DNA of 25,979 bases from Candidatus Poseidoniaceae archaeon (lineage in GTDB: Archaea; Thermoplasmatota; Poseidoniia; Poseidoniales; Poseidoniaceae), in assembly GCA_030741455.1 (NCBI GenBank), contig JASLVI010000005.1, positions 1-25,979 of the forward strand, given 5' to 3'. The notes under the pieces are model-generated. The model was given only the letters and a program-made list of their open reading frames with translations. It was not told the origin of the DNA and did no database searches. Every line of letters starts with the position of its first letter. Within the stretch, counting starts at the first letter, position 1. Position numbers and translations under genes: made by a program. This document shows, piece by piece, positions 1 through 7,079 of this stretch.

Positions 1-1
1 C

Positions 2-1195
2 AGTTTGCGTGTTGATGAAGCATTGCAACACATCATCGAAATGCGACGTAGACAACTCGACAACCTCCAAGAAGGTTTCAACGAATTATCGAAAGGAATC
101 ACTGAAGCGAGCGCATCCTACGAAGCAAACCGCCGTCAGCGTGATGAGCCTCGATTCGCAGTTCTCAAGGAGCGCAGTCACATCTATCGTCGTCTTGAGC
201 GAATGGCTGATGAGGCAGAAGAACGTCTTGTGCTCTTGCTTGGACGATTTGGAATCCTCCACCTTTGCCGTAGCGAAGCCCTCGAAACAGTCAATTCAGT
301 TGCTGAGAAAGGAGTCGTCGTCCAGGTCATTGCACAACTTGATCGACGTACGACACGGTTTTTCCAGAAACTTCACGATTCCATCGAAATCAAGCATTCC
401 GATGATCTCGATTCACAAGGCTTTTTGCAAGATTGTACACATGTTGTTCAATTCCTCAACATCGAAGAAAATCCTGTTGGACGAGGTAAAGAAGACGCTG
501 CTCTCGTCATTGAAAGCGAACCATTCGCCAAAGCACAAGAGAACCTTATCGATACCATCTGGGAGGATGCTGTGAAATTCGAAGTGGCTGAAGCTCGATT
601 CTCAAAAGGAAGAATTCACGACCCACTACGTTTGACCATTGGAGAGGGTTCGTTCCTTGATTCACTGGTCGGTGCGCTCGGCGTTGACGATTTACCAGAA
701 CACGATACGCCATTCGATCCAGATGCATTCCTTGCAGCGGGAACAGAAGTCAACCAAGCTCGTCAAGAACTTACCAAAGGTCGACTTTCGAATCTCAAAA
801 TTCTCGGAATTGATTTATCCAGAATGTTGCGTCAAGTAGGCAATCGGGTTGGTCATGAATTAGCGTTCTCACTACGATCGATTGAGAATCATGTTGAATT
901 CCTCGACGAAATGATGGATTGGTGGGAATTTGCTGGATTGGGTCGGCTTGAATACGGAATCGACCCTGTATTCCATGTACAGGTTGGTCTTGATCATCCT
1001 CCAAGCGAAGACCCTGACGTACTACCTATGTGGGAACTTGATGATGGAATTATCGAAGGTGCGTTAATGACACGATTCCCGAAAGATGGAAACGTCAACG
1101 TTCGCAGATACGATGGAACGGGAGAGCCAGATGACCTCTGGCGCTACCACATCATCATGAACAATGAAGAACAACCTGCGGAATCGTCAGCATGA
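2..1195 (+). CDS. TrmB-like transcriptional regulator with C-terminal V4R-like domain (5' partial)
   Basis: The frame is open to the window edge, so the N-terminus, where TrmB proteins carry a winged helix, is missing. Numbering from the TTG at position 5, residues 1-45 look like a coiled-coil linker. Residues 50-190 resemble the TrmB effector region: a 'FAVLKERSHIYRRLERMADEAE' type segment, then a GVVVQVIAQ strand and a later strand reading EDAALVIES. Residues about 265-385 resemble a V4R (4-vinyl reductase) ligand-binding domain, with paired helices (VGNRVGHELA), a G-G-LEYG strand and the closing pattern DDGIIEGAL. V4R domains are known to bind small hydrophobic or aromatic ligands. The gene overlaps the next one by ATGA and lies upstream of crtI and crtB, so a role in controlling carotenoid or lipid genes is plausible but inferred. 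The TrmB call is fairly good; the V4R call is from pattern only. Confidence 0.6.
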   Translation, partial: SLRVDEALQHIIEMRRRQLDNLQEGFNELSKGITEASASYEANRRQRDEPRFAVLKERSHIYRRLERMADEAEERLVLLLGRFGILHLCRSEALETVNSVAEKGVVVQVIAQLDRRTTRFFQKLHDSIEIKHSDDLDSQGFLQDCTHVVQFLNIEENPVGRGKEDAALVIESEPFAKAQENLIDTIWEDAVKFEVAEARFSKGRIHDPLRLTIGEGSFLDSLVGALGVDDLPEHDTPFDPDAFLAAGTEVNQARQELTKGRLSNLKILGIDLSRMLRQVGNRVGHELAFSLRSIENHVEFLDEMMDWWEFAGLGRLEYGIDPVFHVQVGLDHPPSEDPDVLPMWELDDGIIEGALMTRFPKDGNVNVRRYDGTGEPDDLWRYHIIMNNEEQPAESSA

Positions 1196-2010
1196 TGGAC
1201 CCTAGCCTCAATGAAATAACCATCGGCGTCATCTTCGTCTATGTTTCAATTGCTTGGCTCAAAACTGTCTCTTCCGGCAACGTAACGGTCATGGATGTCT
1301 TGTGGGGAATGGGATTCGTCGTCATTGCATGGACTCGATTCTTGTTGGCTGAAAACTACACTGCTACTGCAATTGCATGCTTGATTTGTGTGACCATCTG
1401 GGGCTTACGTCTTGGAATTGTCTTGCATCAACGAACCAAGAAGAGAGGCGAAGATCTACGCTATGTTCGGATGCGTGAAACGGCAGGAAGCAATTGGTGG
1501 TGGATTAGTTTCCTTCAGGTGTTTATCCTGCAAGGTATCCTCCTGTTAATTGTCGCTCTACCCATCTTTGCGCTCATTCCTCAAGAATCCCCTACAATGG
1601 AATGGACAAAGACCTCCATTTCCCTCTCGCTCATCTGCCTCATCGGTTTCGTCCTTGGTTTGTCACTTGAACACAAGGCGGACATGGAACTGAAAAAATA
1701 TCGACAAAAACATGGCCCAGGTCATCTCAAAACCGATGGTATGTTTTCGGTGAGCCGCCACCCGAATCACTTGGGTGAAGCGATCTTATGGTGGTCCATT
1801 GGCGGGTTCGCTGTCGTCGTTGGAGGCACGAGTGCACTCCCTGTTCTTGTTGGGCCACTCATTCTGACCTTGCTCTTGCGCTATGTGAGTGGAGTTCGAA
1901 TGTCTGAAGTCGATTTACAGGAGCGTGAAGGCTATCAAGCGTGGGTTTCAACCACACCTGCTCTCTTCGCAAATCCCATCAAAACGCTCTTGAAGAAAAA
2001 CGCCGATTGA
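1192..2010 (+). CDS. DUF1295 family membrane protein (steroid 5-alpha-reductase/ICMT-like)
   Basis: This is a 272-aa multi-pass membrane protein of the DUF1295 family, related to steroid 5-alpha-reductases and isoprenylcysteine methyltransferases. The signature is near the C-terminus: the cofactor-binding motif SRHPNHLGEAILWW, followed by a last membrane segment and an EREGYQAWVSTTPALF ending, which is typical of DUF1295. Hydrophobic stretches occur near residues 5-25, 40-55, 60-80, 100-130, 145-160 and 205-230. The start ATG at 1192 overlaps the previous stop (ATGA); an ATG at 1195 is an alternative. The family reaction is not established for most members: reduction of an enone, or methylation of a lipid, are both possible. 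Sitting in a carotenoid locus suggests a lipid or isoprenoid substrate, but that is inference. Confidence 0.8.
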   Translation: MMDPSLNEITIGVIFVYVSIAWLKTVSSGNVTVMDVLWGMGFVVIAWTRFLLAENYTATAIACLICVTIWGLRLGIVLHQRTKKRGEDLRYVRMRETAGSNWWWISFLQVFILQGILLLIVALPIFALIPQESPTMEWTKTSISLSLICLIGFVLGLSLEHKADMELKKYRQKHGPGHLKTDGMFSVSRHPNHLGEAILWWSIGGFAVVVGGTSALPVLVGPLILTLLLRYVSGVRMSEVDLQEREGYQAWVSTTPALFANPIKTLLKKNAD

Positions 2011-2020
2011 TAAATGAACA

Positions 2021-2024
2021 GGAG
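2021..2024 (+). promoter_or_regulatory. Possible Shine-Dalgarno site for the ABC1-family gene
   Basis: GGAG (within AGGAGA) lies 11 nt before the ATG at 2036. The spacing is long for a Shine-Dalgarno site, so it is only a possible one. The 25-nt gap and shared strand suggest co-transcription with the upstream genes. Confidence 0.35.
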
Positions 2025-2035
2025 ATTTTCTAACC

Positions 2036-3328
2036 ATGCGCCTCCTAACTTTCGTCCGATTTATTCGTATGATTACGAAGAAAGGCCCAGCCGATCTTGA
2101 GAAAATTCAGAACATGGGGTTGCTTGCGGTCAAACTCACGCAAATCTTCGCTCTTCGACCCGATTTGCTTTCTGAAGAAAAGTGCAGACAATTGCAATCC
2201 TTGTATCAACGTGCAAATTCAATTCCTAAAGAAGACTCGATGAAACTGATCAAGAATCGGGCCCCAACAGGTTTCCTCGATGCATTTGAATCGTTTGAAG
2301 AAGAACCATTCGCAGCTGCAAGCATTGGCCAAGTCCATCGTGGAGTCCTCAAGGATGGAAGCGAAGTCGTGGTAAAAATCATCAAAGCAGACTTTGAGAA
2401 ATCCTTCCGTAAAGACGTTGCTCGAATGCGTCGTTGGCTTCGAATCGGTCTTTTCCTCAATCCTCGATTGAGGAAGGTTGGAAATCCTGTTGGCTTACTG
2501 CAGCACGTCGAGGATTACACGCTTCGAGAACTCGATTTGCGAAATGAAATCCAAGGTGCTGAATTACTTCAATCGAAGTCAAAAGAAGTTGAAGAACAAT
2601 TCCCGATGCCACTTCTGAAATTCCCAAAGGTTTGGCCTGAATTGTCCAATCAACACATTTTGGTGATGGAACACATCAAGGCTCCAACACTTGAATCGCG
2701 ATTGAGCAATCAAAATTTATCTTGGGATGATCTCCTTCAACTCTTCCGAATTCATGGTGCATTTATGTTCGGTATTGGAACGTTTCATGGCGACCTTCAT
2801 CCAGGTAACGCAATGGTCGATGAGAATGGTACATTCACATTCATTGATACCGGAGCGATTTCCCATGCACCAGACGGTGTTCGTTCTGCCCTATTCGGAT
2901 TCTTTTACTATCTTGCGAAGGGTGAATTGGAAGACGCCTTCGAAGCCATGCTGACGATGGCAGATACGCCGCCCACCGGAGAAGCAAAGGCAAGATACAT
3001 GCGAGAAATGCATGAGATATACGCAGGATTTGTCGGTAAATCGGTGAGCGAAGTAAGCTTGACCCAACAAATGATGAAAACTGTTCGAATCGCTGTTCTT
3101 GCAGGTTGTCGCTTTGGTGAAGAGGCCTTCCCAATTATTCGATCATTGATGTACATGGATGGTATGGTTCTCCGAGGTCACCCGGATGTTGATTTGATCT
3201 CATCGATGGGGCCATATCTTGATGAATTTGCTTCCATCGTTGAACTTCCGTTTAAAGGAGATGCGAACGTATCGACTTCATCGTCAAAAACAGCCTTCTG
3301 GGAAGGCAGTCCAAATCCGTCAGACTGA
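2036..3328 (+). CDS. ABC1/UbiB (AarF/COQ8) family protein-kinase-like ATPase
   Basis: This 430-aa protein belongs to the ABC1/ADCK/UbiB family of atypical kinase-like ATPases, which support ubiquinone and other isoprenoid-lipid metabolism. Visible motifs, in order: a KxGQ-like element that reads KLTQ (residues 33-36) followed by the usual RPDLL; the Ala-rich nucleotide loop AAAS followed by IGQVH (93-101); the conserved Lys 114 in VVVKII; the ExD motif as ELD (165-167); the catalytic loop HGDLHPGN (251-258); and the metal-binding triplet as DTG (271-273) instead of the common DFG. The final residues are polar and look disordered. Two family-defining motifs are therefore altered while the catalytic Asp and Lys remain. 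It follows the DUF1295 gene by 25 nt and precedes the crtI promoter. A role in handling prenyl lipids or carotenoid precursors is inferred from context; the substrate is unknown even in well-studied members. Confidence 0.88.
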   Translation: MRLLTFVRFIRMITKKGPADLEKIQNMGLLAVKLTQIFALRPDLLSEEKCRQLQSLYQRANSIPKEDSMKLIKNRAPTGFLDAFESFEEEPFAAASIGQVHRGVLKDGSEVVVKIIKADFEKSFRKDVARMRRWLRIGLFLNPRLRKVGNPVGLLQHVEDYTLRELDLRNEIQGAELLQSKSKEVEEQFPMPLLKFPKVWPELSNQHILVMEHIKAPTLESRLSNQNLSWDDLLQLFRIHGAFMFGIGTFHGDLHPGNAMVDENGTFTFIDTGAISHAPDGVRSALFGFFYYLAKGELEDAFEAMLTMADTPPTGEAKARYMREMHEIYAGFVGKSVSEVSLTQQMMKTVRIAVLAGCRFGEEAFPIIRSLMYMDGMVLRGHPDVDLISSMGPYLDEFASIVELPFKGDANVSTSSSKTAFWEGSPNPSD

Positions 3329-3346
3329 CATGGTGTAAAACGTCGC

Positions 3347-3353
3347 TTTATAA
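3347..3353 (+). promoter_or_regulatory. Archaeal TATA box for crtI operon (leaderless)
   Basis: TTTATAA, centred 26 nt before the crtI ATG, matches the archaeal TATA consensus. It is preceded by a purine-rich AAAACG stretch that could serve as BRE. The spacing puts the transcription start at or next to the ATG, so crtI mRNA should be leaderless. There is no Shine-Dalgarno sequence in front of crtI, which agrees with this. Confidence 0.7.
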
Positions 3354-3375
3354 GCAGTATCACGTTAGTCAAACT

Positions 3376-4983
3376 ATGACTACACAAAACCCCTCAACTG
3401 CCATCATTGTAGGCTCAGGACCCGGCGGTCTTGCTTCCGCACTTCTACTCGCTCATTCAGGGGTGAAAGTCACTGTTCTCGAAAAGGCTGATGCAGTCGG
3501 TGGACGAACCAGGCTCTTCAAGAAAGATGGATACACATTCGATCGAGGACCAACTTTCTTCCACTACCCGGAGGTAATCGAGGAAATTTTCCAAGCTATC
3601 GGCCGAGACGCTCACAAAGAACTTGGATTGATGCCGCTAGACCCCATGTACCGACTCGTATTTGGTGCAGGCGGCCACATCGATGCTACGAGCAATCTCG
3701 ATGAAATGACAGAACGTATTCGGGAGCTCTCAGGCGACAAAAACGCAAATGGGTTCAAAAATTACGTGAAACAAAATCGCAAAAAATTGAATCTGTCGAA
3801 GAAATGCTTGCAGACTCCATGGACAAGTCCACTCGATGTCTTCTCCAAGAGAGCAATGCGAGTTGCTTCAGTGCTCAAGCCATGGGCGAGCGTTGCTGGT
3901 GATCTTGGCAAGCACTTCGACGATGAGCGCATCAGACTTGCCATGTCCTTCCAAACAAAATATCTCGGCATGAGCCCATTCCATGCACCTTCTTTGTTCA
4001 CGATTCTTGCCTTCCTCGAATATGAGCACGGAATCTTCCATGCCAAAGGTGGTTTAGGAAGCATCACAGCACGCATGGGTGAAATTGCAGAAGAAATGGG
4101 AGTTGATATTCGGCTCAGCACTCCTGTCACATCGCTCATCTATGAAGGGAAAACCGTCACAGGTGTTCGTATTGATGGTGGAGAAATCATGGCCGATAAA
4201 GTGGTCGTTAACGCTGATTTTGCTCACGCTATGACCACCCTTGTTCCCAACGAAAAGCGAAAGAAATGGTCCAACAAGAAATTGGAAAAGAAAGGATATT
4301 CCTGTTCCACATTCATGCTTTACCTTGGAGTTGACAAACAATACGATTTACCACATCATCAAATCTATGCATCCTCGGAATACGAAAGCAACCTCAAGGA
4401 CATCACAAATCATCGTTTGACGTGGGATGACCCGTCAGTCTACGTCCAAAATGCTTCGATTACAGATGACTCTCTGGCTCCAGATGGACATTCTACCATC
4501 TACGTACTCGTACCTGTGCCAAATCAACATGAGAGTATCGTTTGGGATGACATCAAAGCAGACTTTAGAGAAGTTATCGTCAAACAACTCGCAAAGCTCG
4601 GTTACGATGACATTGCTGAACACATCGTTTCAGAGACTGTTATCACGCCCGATGACTGGGGCGCATCTGACATCTACCGTGGTGCTGTGTTTAACCTCAC
4701 ACACGATCTCAAACAAATGCTATGGCGCCGGCCAAACAACCGATTTGAGGAAGCAAAGAACCTCTACATCGTTGGTGGTGGCACTCACCCTGGCAGTGGC
4801 CTACCCACCATCTTCGAAAGCGCCCGTATCAGTAGCAAATTGGTACTTGACGACCTTGGAATTGACCCTGATTGGAACGGTGTAGACACTTGGTTTGAAG
4901 GAATTCGACGCTCCCCTCGCGGACGTAAAACGCAACGAAGAGTTACTGCAGCAAAAGAGTCAGGTACCCCAACCAATGCTTGA
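3376..4983 (+). CDS. crtI: Phytoene desaturase / carotenoid dehydrogenase (CrtI family)
   Basis: This 535-aa protein is an FAD-dependent CrtI-type desaturase, acting on phytoene or a later carotene to add conjugated double bonds. The N-terminal dinucleotide-binding fold shows GSGPGG (residues 13-18), the ribose-binding Glu of VLEKA (36) and GGRT (42-45), followed by the family's DRGPTFF segment. The C-terminal FAD/carotenoid signature is GGGTHPGSGLP (467-477), ahead of ESAR. Length is normal for CrtI (about 490-550). It heads a probable operon with its own TATA box 26 nt upstream, and phytoene synthase lies three genes downstream. Related enzymes (CrtD, CrtN, CrtO-like) cannot be excluded from sequence alone, but the crtB partner makes phytoene or lycopene-route desaturation the best call. 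Confidence 0.9.
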   Translation: MTTQNPSTAIIVGSGPGGLASALLLAHSGVKVTVLEKADAVGGRTRLFKKDGYTFDRGPTFFHYPEVIEEIFQAIGRDAHKELGLMPLDPMYRLVFGAGGHIDATSNLDEMTERIRELSGDKNANGFKNYVKQNRKKLNLSKKCLQTPWTSPLDVFSKRAMRVASVLKPWASVAGDLGKHFDDERIRLAMSFQTKYLGMSPFHAPSLFTILAFLEYEHGIFHAKGGLGSITARMGEIAEEMGVDIRLSTPVTSLIYEGKTVTGVRIDGGEIMADKVVVNADFAHAMTTLVPNEKRKKWSNKKLEKKGYSCSTFMLYLGVDKQYDLPHHQIYASSEYESNLKDITNHRLTWDDPSVYVQNASITDDSLAPDGHSTIYVLVPVPNQHESIVWDDIKADFREVIVKQLAKLGYDDIAEHIVSETVITPDDWGASDIYRGAVFNLTHDLKQMLWRRPNNRFEEAKNLYIVGGGTHPGSGLPTIFESARISSKLVLDDLGIDPDWNGVDTWFEGIRRSPRGRKTQRRVTAAKESGTPTNA

Positions 4984-4986
4984 GGG
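4982..4986 (+). promoter_or_regulatory. Shine-Dalgarno site overlapping crtI stop codon
   Basis: GAGGG begins inside the TGA of crtI and lies 6 nt before the GTG at 4993. It supports the GTG start of the lipoprotein gene and translation from a shared mRNA. Confidence 0.6.
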
Positions 4987-4992
4987 AACGAC

Positions 4993-5556
4993 GTGCGATT
5001 CGTTGCTCTCGTCCTCGTTGTACTCCTTTCAGGGTGCATTCAGTCGACCGTTGATGAGGGGCGTGTATTTACCGTGCAGACGCTCGATCGAATCGAGGAC
5101 GGTGGACCAATGTACTCGATGAAAGACAATCTAAGCGAGGGACCTGTTCTGGTCCTCTTCATCGGTGTTGGTTGTATTGGATGCAAAGATTGGACCGATG
5201 ATCTTCGTGAGCATCATCAAGAATGGATGACAATGAATCCTCCATTGCAAATTGTTTCTGTTGAACGCTATCTTGCCTATGAAACAAAAGAGGATGTTGC
5301 TGCAGAGTTTGGCACACCAGAAAGCAATCACTACACACCATGGCCGATCGTACTTCCGAGCGAAGGAGAGTCCATTCAACGAATTGAAGATCAGGCCAAT
5401 ATGAGTCAATCAATCTTTGAGTACTTTGATCTCCCAGGTACGCCGGAATTGTTCCTTATCGACCAACAGGGAGTCATTCAATGGGAAAGCGACACGTACT
5501 ATCCAAATGAGAATTCAATCAAAACGATTGAAAATGCATACAAACAGGTGATTTGA
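4993..5556 (+). CDS. Thioredoxin-fold lipoprotein (TlpA/redoxin-like)
   Basis: This 187-aa protein starts at GTG, supported by a well-spaced GAGGG. Residues 1-15 form a short lipoprotein signal ending in the lipobox LSGC (12-15), so Cys 15 is the likely lipid anchor and the domain faces outside the membrane. A thioredoxin fold follows: a hydrophobic strand VLVLFIGVG leads into the active-site CIGC (61-64), and the later PGTPELFLIDQQG carries the usual cis-proline and beta-hairpin. The protein is probably a thiol-disulphide reductase or oxidase. It lies between crtI and the ABA4-like gene, and its stop overlaps the next start. The reason for a redox lipoprotein inside a carotenoid operon is unknown. 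It might serve the ABA4-like protein, electron transfer, or Cys-containing surface proteins. Confidence 0.8.
   Translation: MRFVALVLVVLLSGCIQSTVDEGRVFTVQTLDRIEDGGPMYSMKDNLSEGPVLVLFIGVGCIGCKDWTDDLREHHQEWMTMNPPLQIVSVERYLAYETKEDVAAEFGTPESNHYTPWPIVLPSEGESIQRIEDQANMSQSIFEYFDLPGTPELFLIDQQGVIQWESDTYYPNENSIKTIENAYKQVI
5546..5552 (+). promoter_or_regulatory. Shine-Dalgarno site for ABA4-like gene
   Basis: AGGTGAT, complementary to the usual 3' end of 16S rRNA, lies within the last codons of the lipoprotein gene and 3 nt before the ATG at 5556. This favours ATG 5556 over the TTG at 5553. Confidence 0.5.
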
Positions 5557-6011
5557 TGGTTGAAACGATGCTTCTGGTTGCGTTCTTTACGGCTACAATG
5601 TGGGTTGGTCCATTCTGGTTACTCATGCTTCTTCAACCATATGAAGAACGAACAAAACAATGGATGGAAGGTCCATGGTTTGTTCTAGGTCCACTTGTTG
5701 CCTATCTGATCATTCTTGTCATGAATCTTGGTGCTCTAAGTGACATGATTGGTGATGGAACGTTAAGCGGCGTGGTTTCAGGTCTTGCTGATGTTCTTGG
5801 AACAGATGATGGAGCAGTCCTCGCATGGACACACTTCGTCATAGGTGACATCATTGTCACACGATGGATATGGAAGCGAAGTGTGGAGATGGAAATGAAC
5901 AAAACGGTTGCGCAAGTCGCTATATTGTTTGGCGTCATGCTCATGCCAGTAGGACTCGCAATTCACCTCATCACCACACAAATCAACAAGGACAACAACA
6001 CGCATTCATAA
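5556..6011 (+). CDS. ABA4-like (DUF4281) membrane protein, putative carotenoid-modifying
   Basis: This 151-aa protein has about four hydrophobic segments (near residues 4-26, 42-61, 88-106 and 118-140). Its pattern fits the ABA4/DUF4281 family: an early GPFWLLMLLQP (18-28), a VLGPLVAYLII second helix, and a late conserved block with WTHFVIGD followed by TRWIW (91-106), where plant and bacterial relatives have a 'W.H.L..D..VGRWI' type block. Plant ABA4 is required for neoxanthin synthesis from violaxanthin; microbial members are mostly uncharacterised. ATG 5556 overlaps the preceding TGA. It lies directly between the carotenoid genes crtI and crtB, so action on a carotenoid, for example end-group modification, is a reasonable inference. 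I assigned the family from recalled motif patterns, not a search. Confidence 0.72.
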   Translation: MVETMLLVAFFTATMWVGPFWLLMLLQPYEERTKQWMEGPWFVLGPLVAYLIILVMNLGALSDMIGDGTLSGVVSGLADVLGTDDGAVLAWTHFVIGDIIVTRWIWKRSVEMEMNKTVAQVAILFGVMLMPVGLAIHLITTQINKDNNTHS

Positions 6012-6022
6012 CTGAACAATTT

Positions 6023-6026
6023 GAGG
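6023..6026 (+). promoter_or_regulatory. Shine-Dalgarno site for crtB
   Basis: GAGG lies 7 nt before the crtB ATG at 6034, in the 22-nt gap after the ABA4-like gene. It supports this start and operon membership. Confidence 0.5.
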
Positions 6027-6033
6027 AATCACC

Positions 6034-7026
6034 ATGCAAACGACAAAATCGATTGATGAAGCTTTCATCAAATGTGAAGACATCTGTCGTCGCGCATCCT
6101 CAACATTTTATGCAAGTTTTTCCGCACTACCGTATCAAAAGCGACGCGCTGTTCATGCAGTGTATGCATTGTGTCGTTATCTTGACGACATTGCCGATGG
6201 TGACTCACACCCTGTTGTTGAACAATCTGAAGAATTGAGACAACTCGTAGACGAACGTGATCGTCTCTTGCGAGGAATCCATCAAAGGTCGATGAACAAC
6301 TCTGAGGAAGAGCATCGATATCGTTTGATGGCATTGGTTGATGCGAAGGAACGACTTACACGATTGTACGAAGGTGATTCGACTGCAGCGCAGGGAGAAG
6401 CAGTGTTCATTGCAATGAATGAAGTTTTCAAGCAATTCCCTGTTCGACTAACTGATTTCGAAACCATCATCGAAGGGATGGAAGATGATCTCTTTGAAGT
6501 TCGACATAAGACGTGGGATGAAGTTCGTGCCTATTGCTACAAGGTTGCCTCTGCAGTTGGATTGGTTCTCATCGAAATCTATGGATGTGAAGATGCTGGA
6601 GCGAGAATCCATGCAATCGACATGGGGATTCAATTGCAAATGATCAATATTCTGCGCGACGTTGCTGAAGACTATCGAAGTGGACGGATCTATCTTCCAA
6701 TCAATGTCTTGGGCGAATACAACATCGATTCCTCTGAATTGGGGAATACGGAATTTGGAACAAATCATCGGTGGAAATCGTTTGTTCAGGAATACATCGA
6801 AGTCGTTCGACGGCATCAAGAATCCGCTCAGCATCTGTTTGAGTATCTCGATACGAAGTCCCAATTGCAGCCTCAACTTATGTGTGAAGCCTATGAGGCA
6901 ATCTTCCATGAAATCGTTCGATGTTCTGGTGATGTCTTTAGTAAGCGCCCAAGTTTATCGAAGTGGAGAAAGATTCGTCTTGCAGCAAAACTCTCGCTTC
7001 GACGTCTCCGTGCACGATGGTCATAA
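6034..7026 (+). CDS. crtB: Phytoene synthase (CrtB, squalene/phytoene synthase family)
   Basis: This 330-aa prenyl-condensing enzyme joins two geranylgeranyl diphosphates to give phytoene, the first committed carotenoid step. The first Asp-rich, Mg-diphosphate-binding motif is DDIAD (residues 51-55), preceded by AVYALCRYL. The conserved YCYKVASAVG block is at 167-176. The second Asp-rich region is NILRDVAED (205-213), followed by GRIYLP. Length is normal (about 300-340). A squalene synthase would usually carry a C-terminal membrane helix, which is absent here, and the crtI gene upstream also favours phytoene synthase. It is the fourth gene of the probable crtI operon, with a Shine-Dalgarno site at normal spacing. 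Confidence 0.92.
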   Translation: MQTTKSIDEAFIKCEDICRRASSTFYASFSALPYQKRRAVHAVYALCRYLDDIADGDSHPVVEQSEELRQLVDERDRLLRGIHQRSMNNSEEEHRYRLMALVDAKERLTRLYEGDSTAAQGEAVFIAMNEVFKQFPVRLTDFETIIEGMEDDLFEVRHKTWDEVRAYCYKVASAVGLVLIEIYGCEDAGARIHAIDMGIQLQMINILRDVAEDYRSGRIYLPINVLGEYNIDSSELGNTEFGTNHRWKSFVQEYIEVVRRHQESAQHLFEYLDTKSQLQPQLMCEAYEAIFHEIVRCSGDVFSKRPSLSKWRKIRLAAKLSLRRLRARWS

Positions 7027-7079
7027 TCGTTTGACCGTATAGGCAATGCATTCAAACCCTCATCGCCTCTGGTTGGTTC

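Noticed and set aside
9..575. 188-aa open frame inside the TrmB-like gene
   Set aside because: It lies in another frame of a gene with clear family motifs and has a Ser/Lys-rich, motif-free translation.
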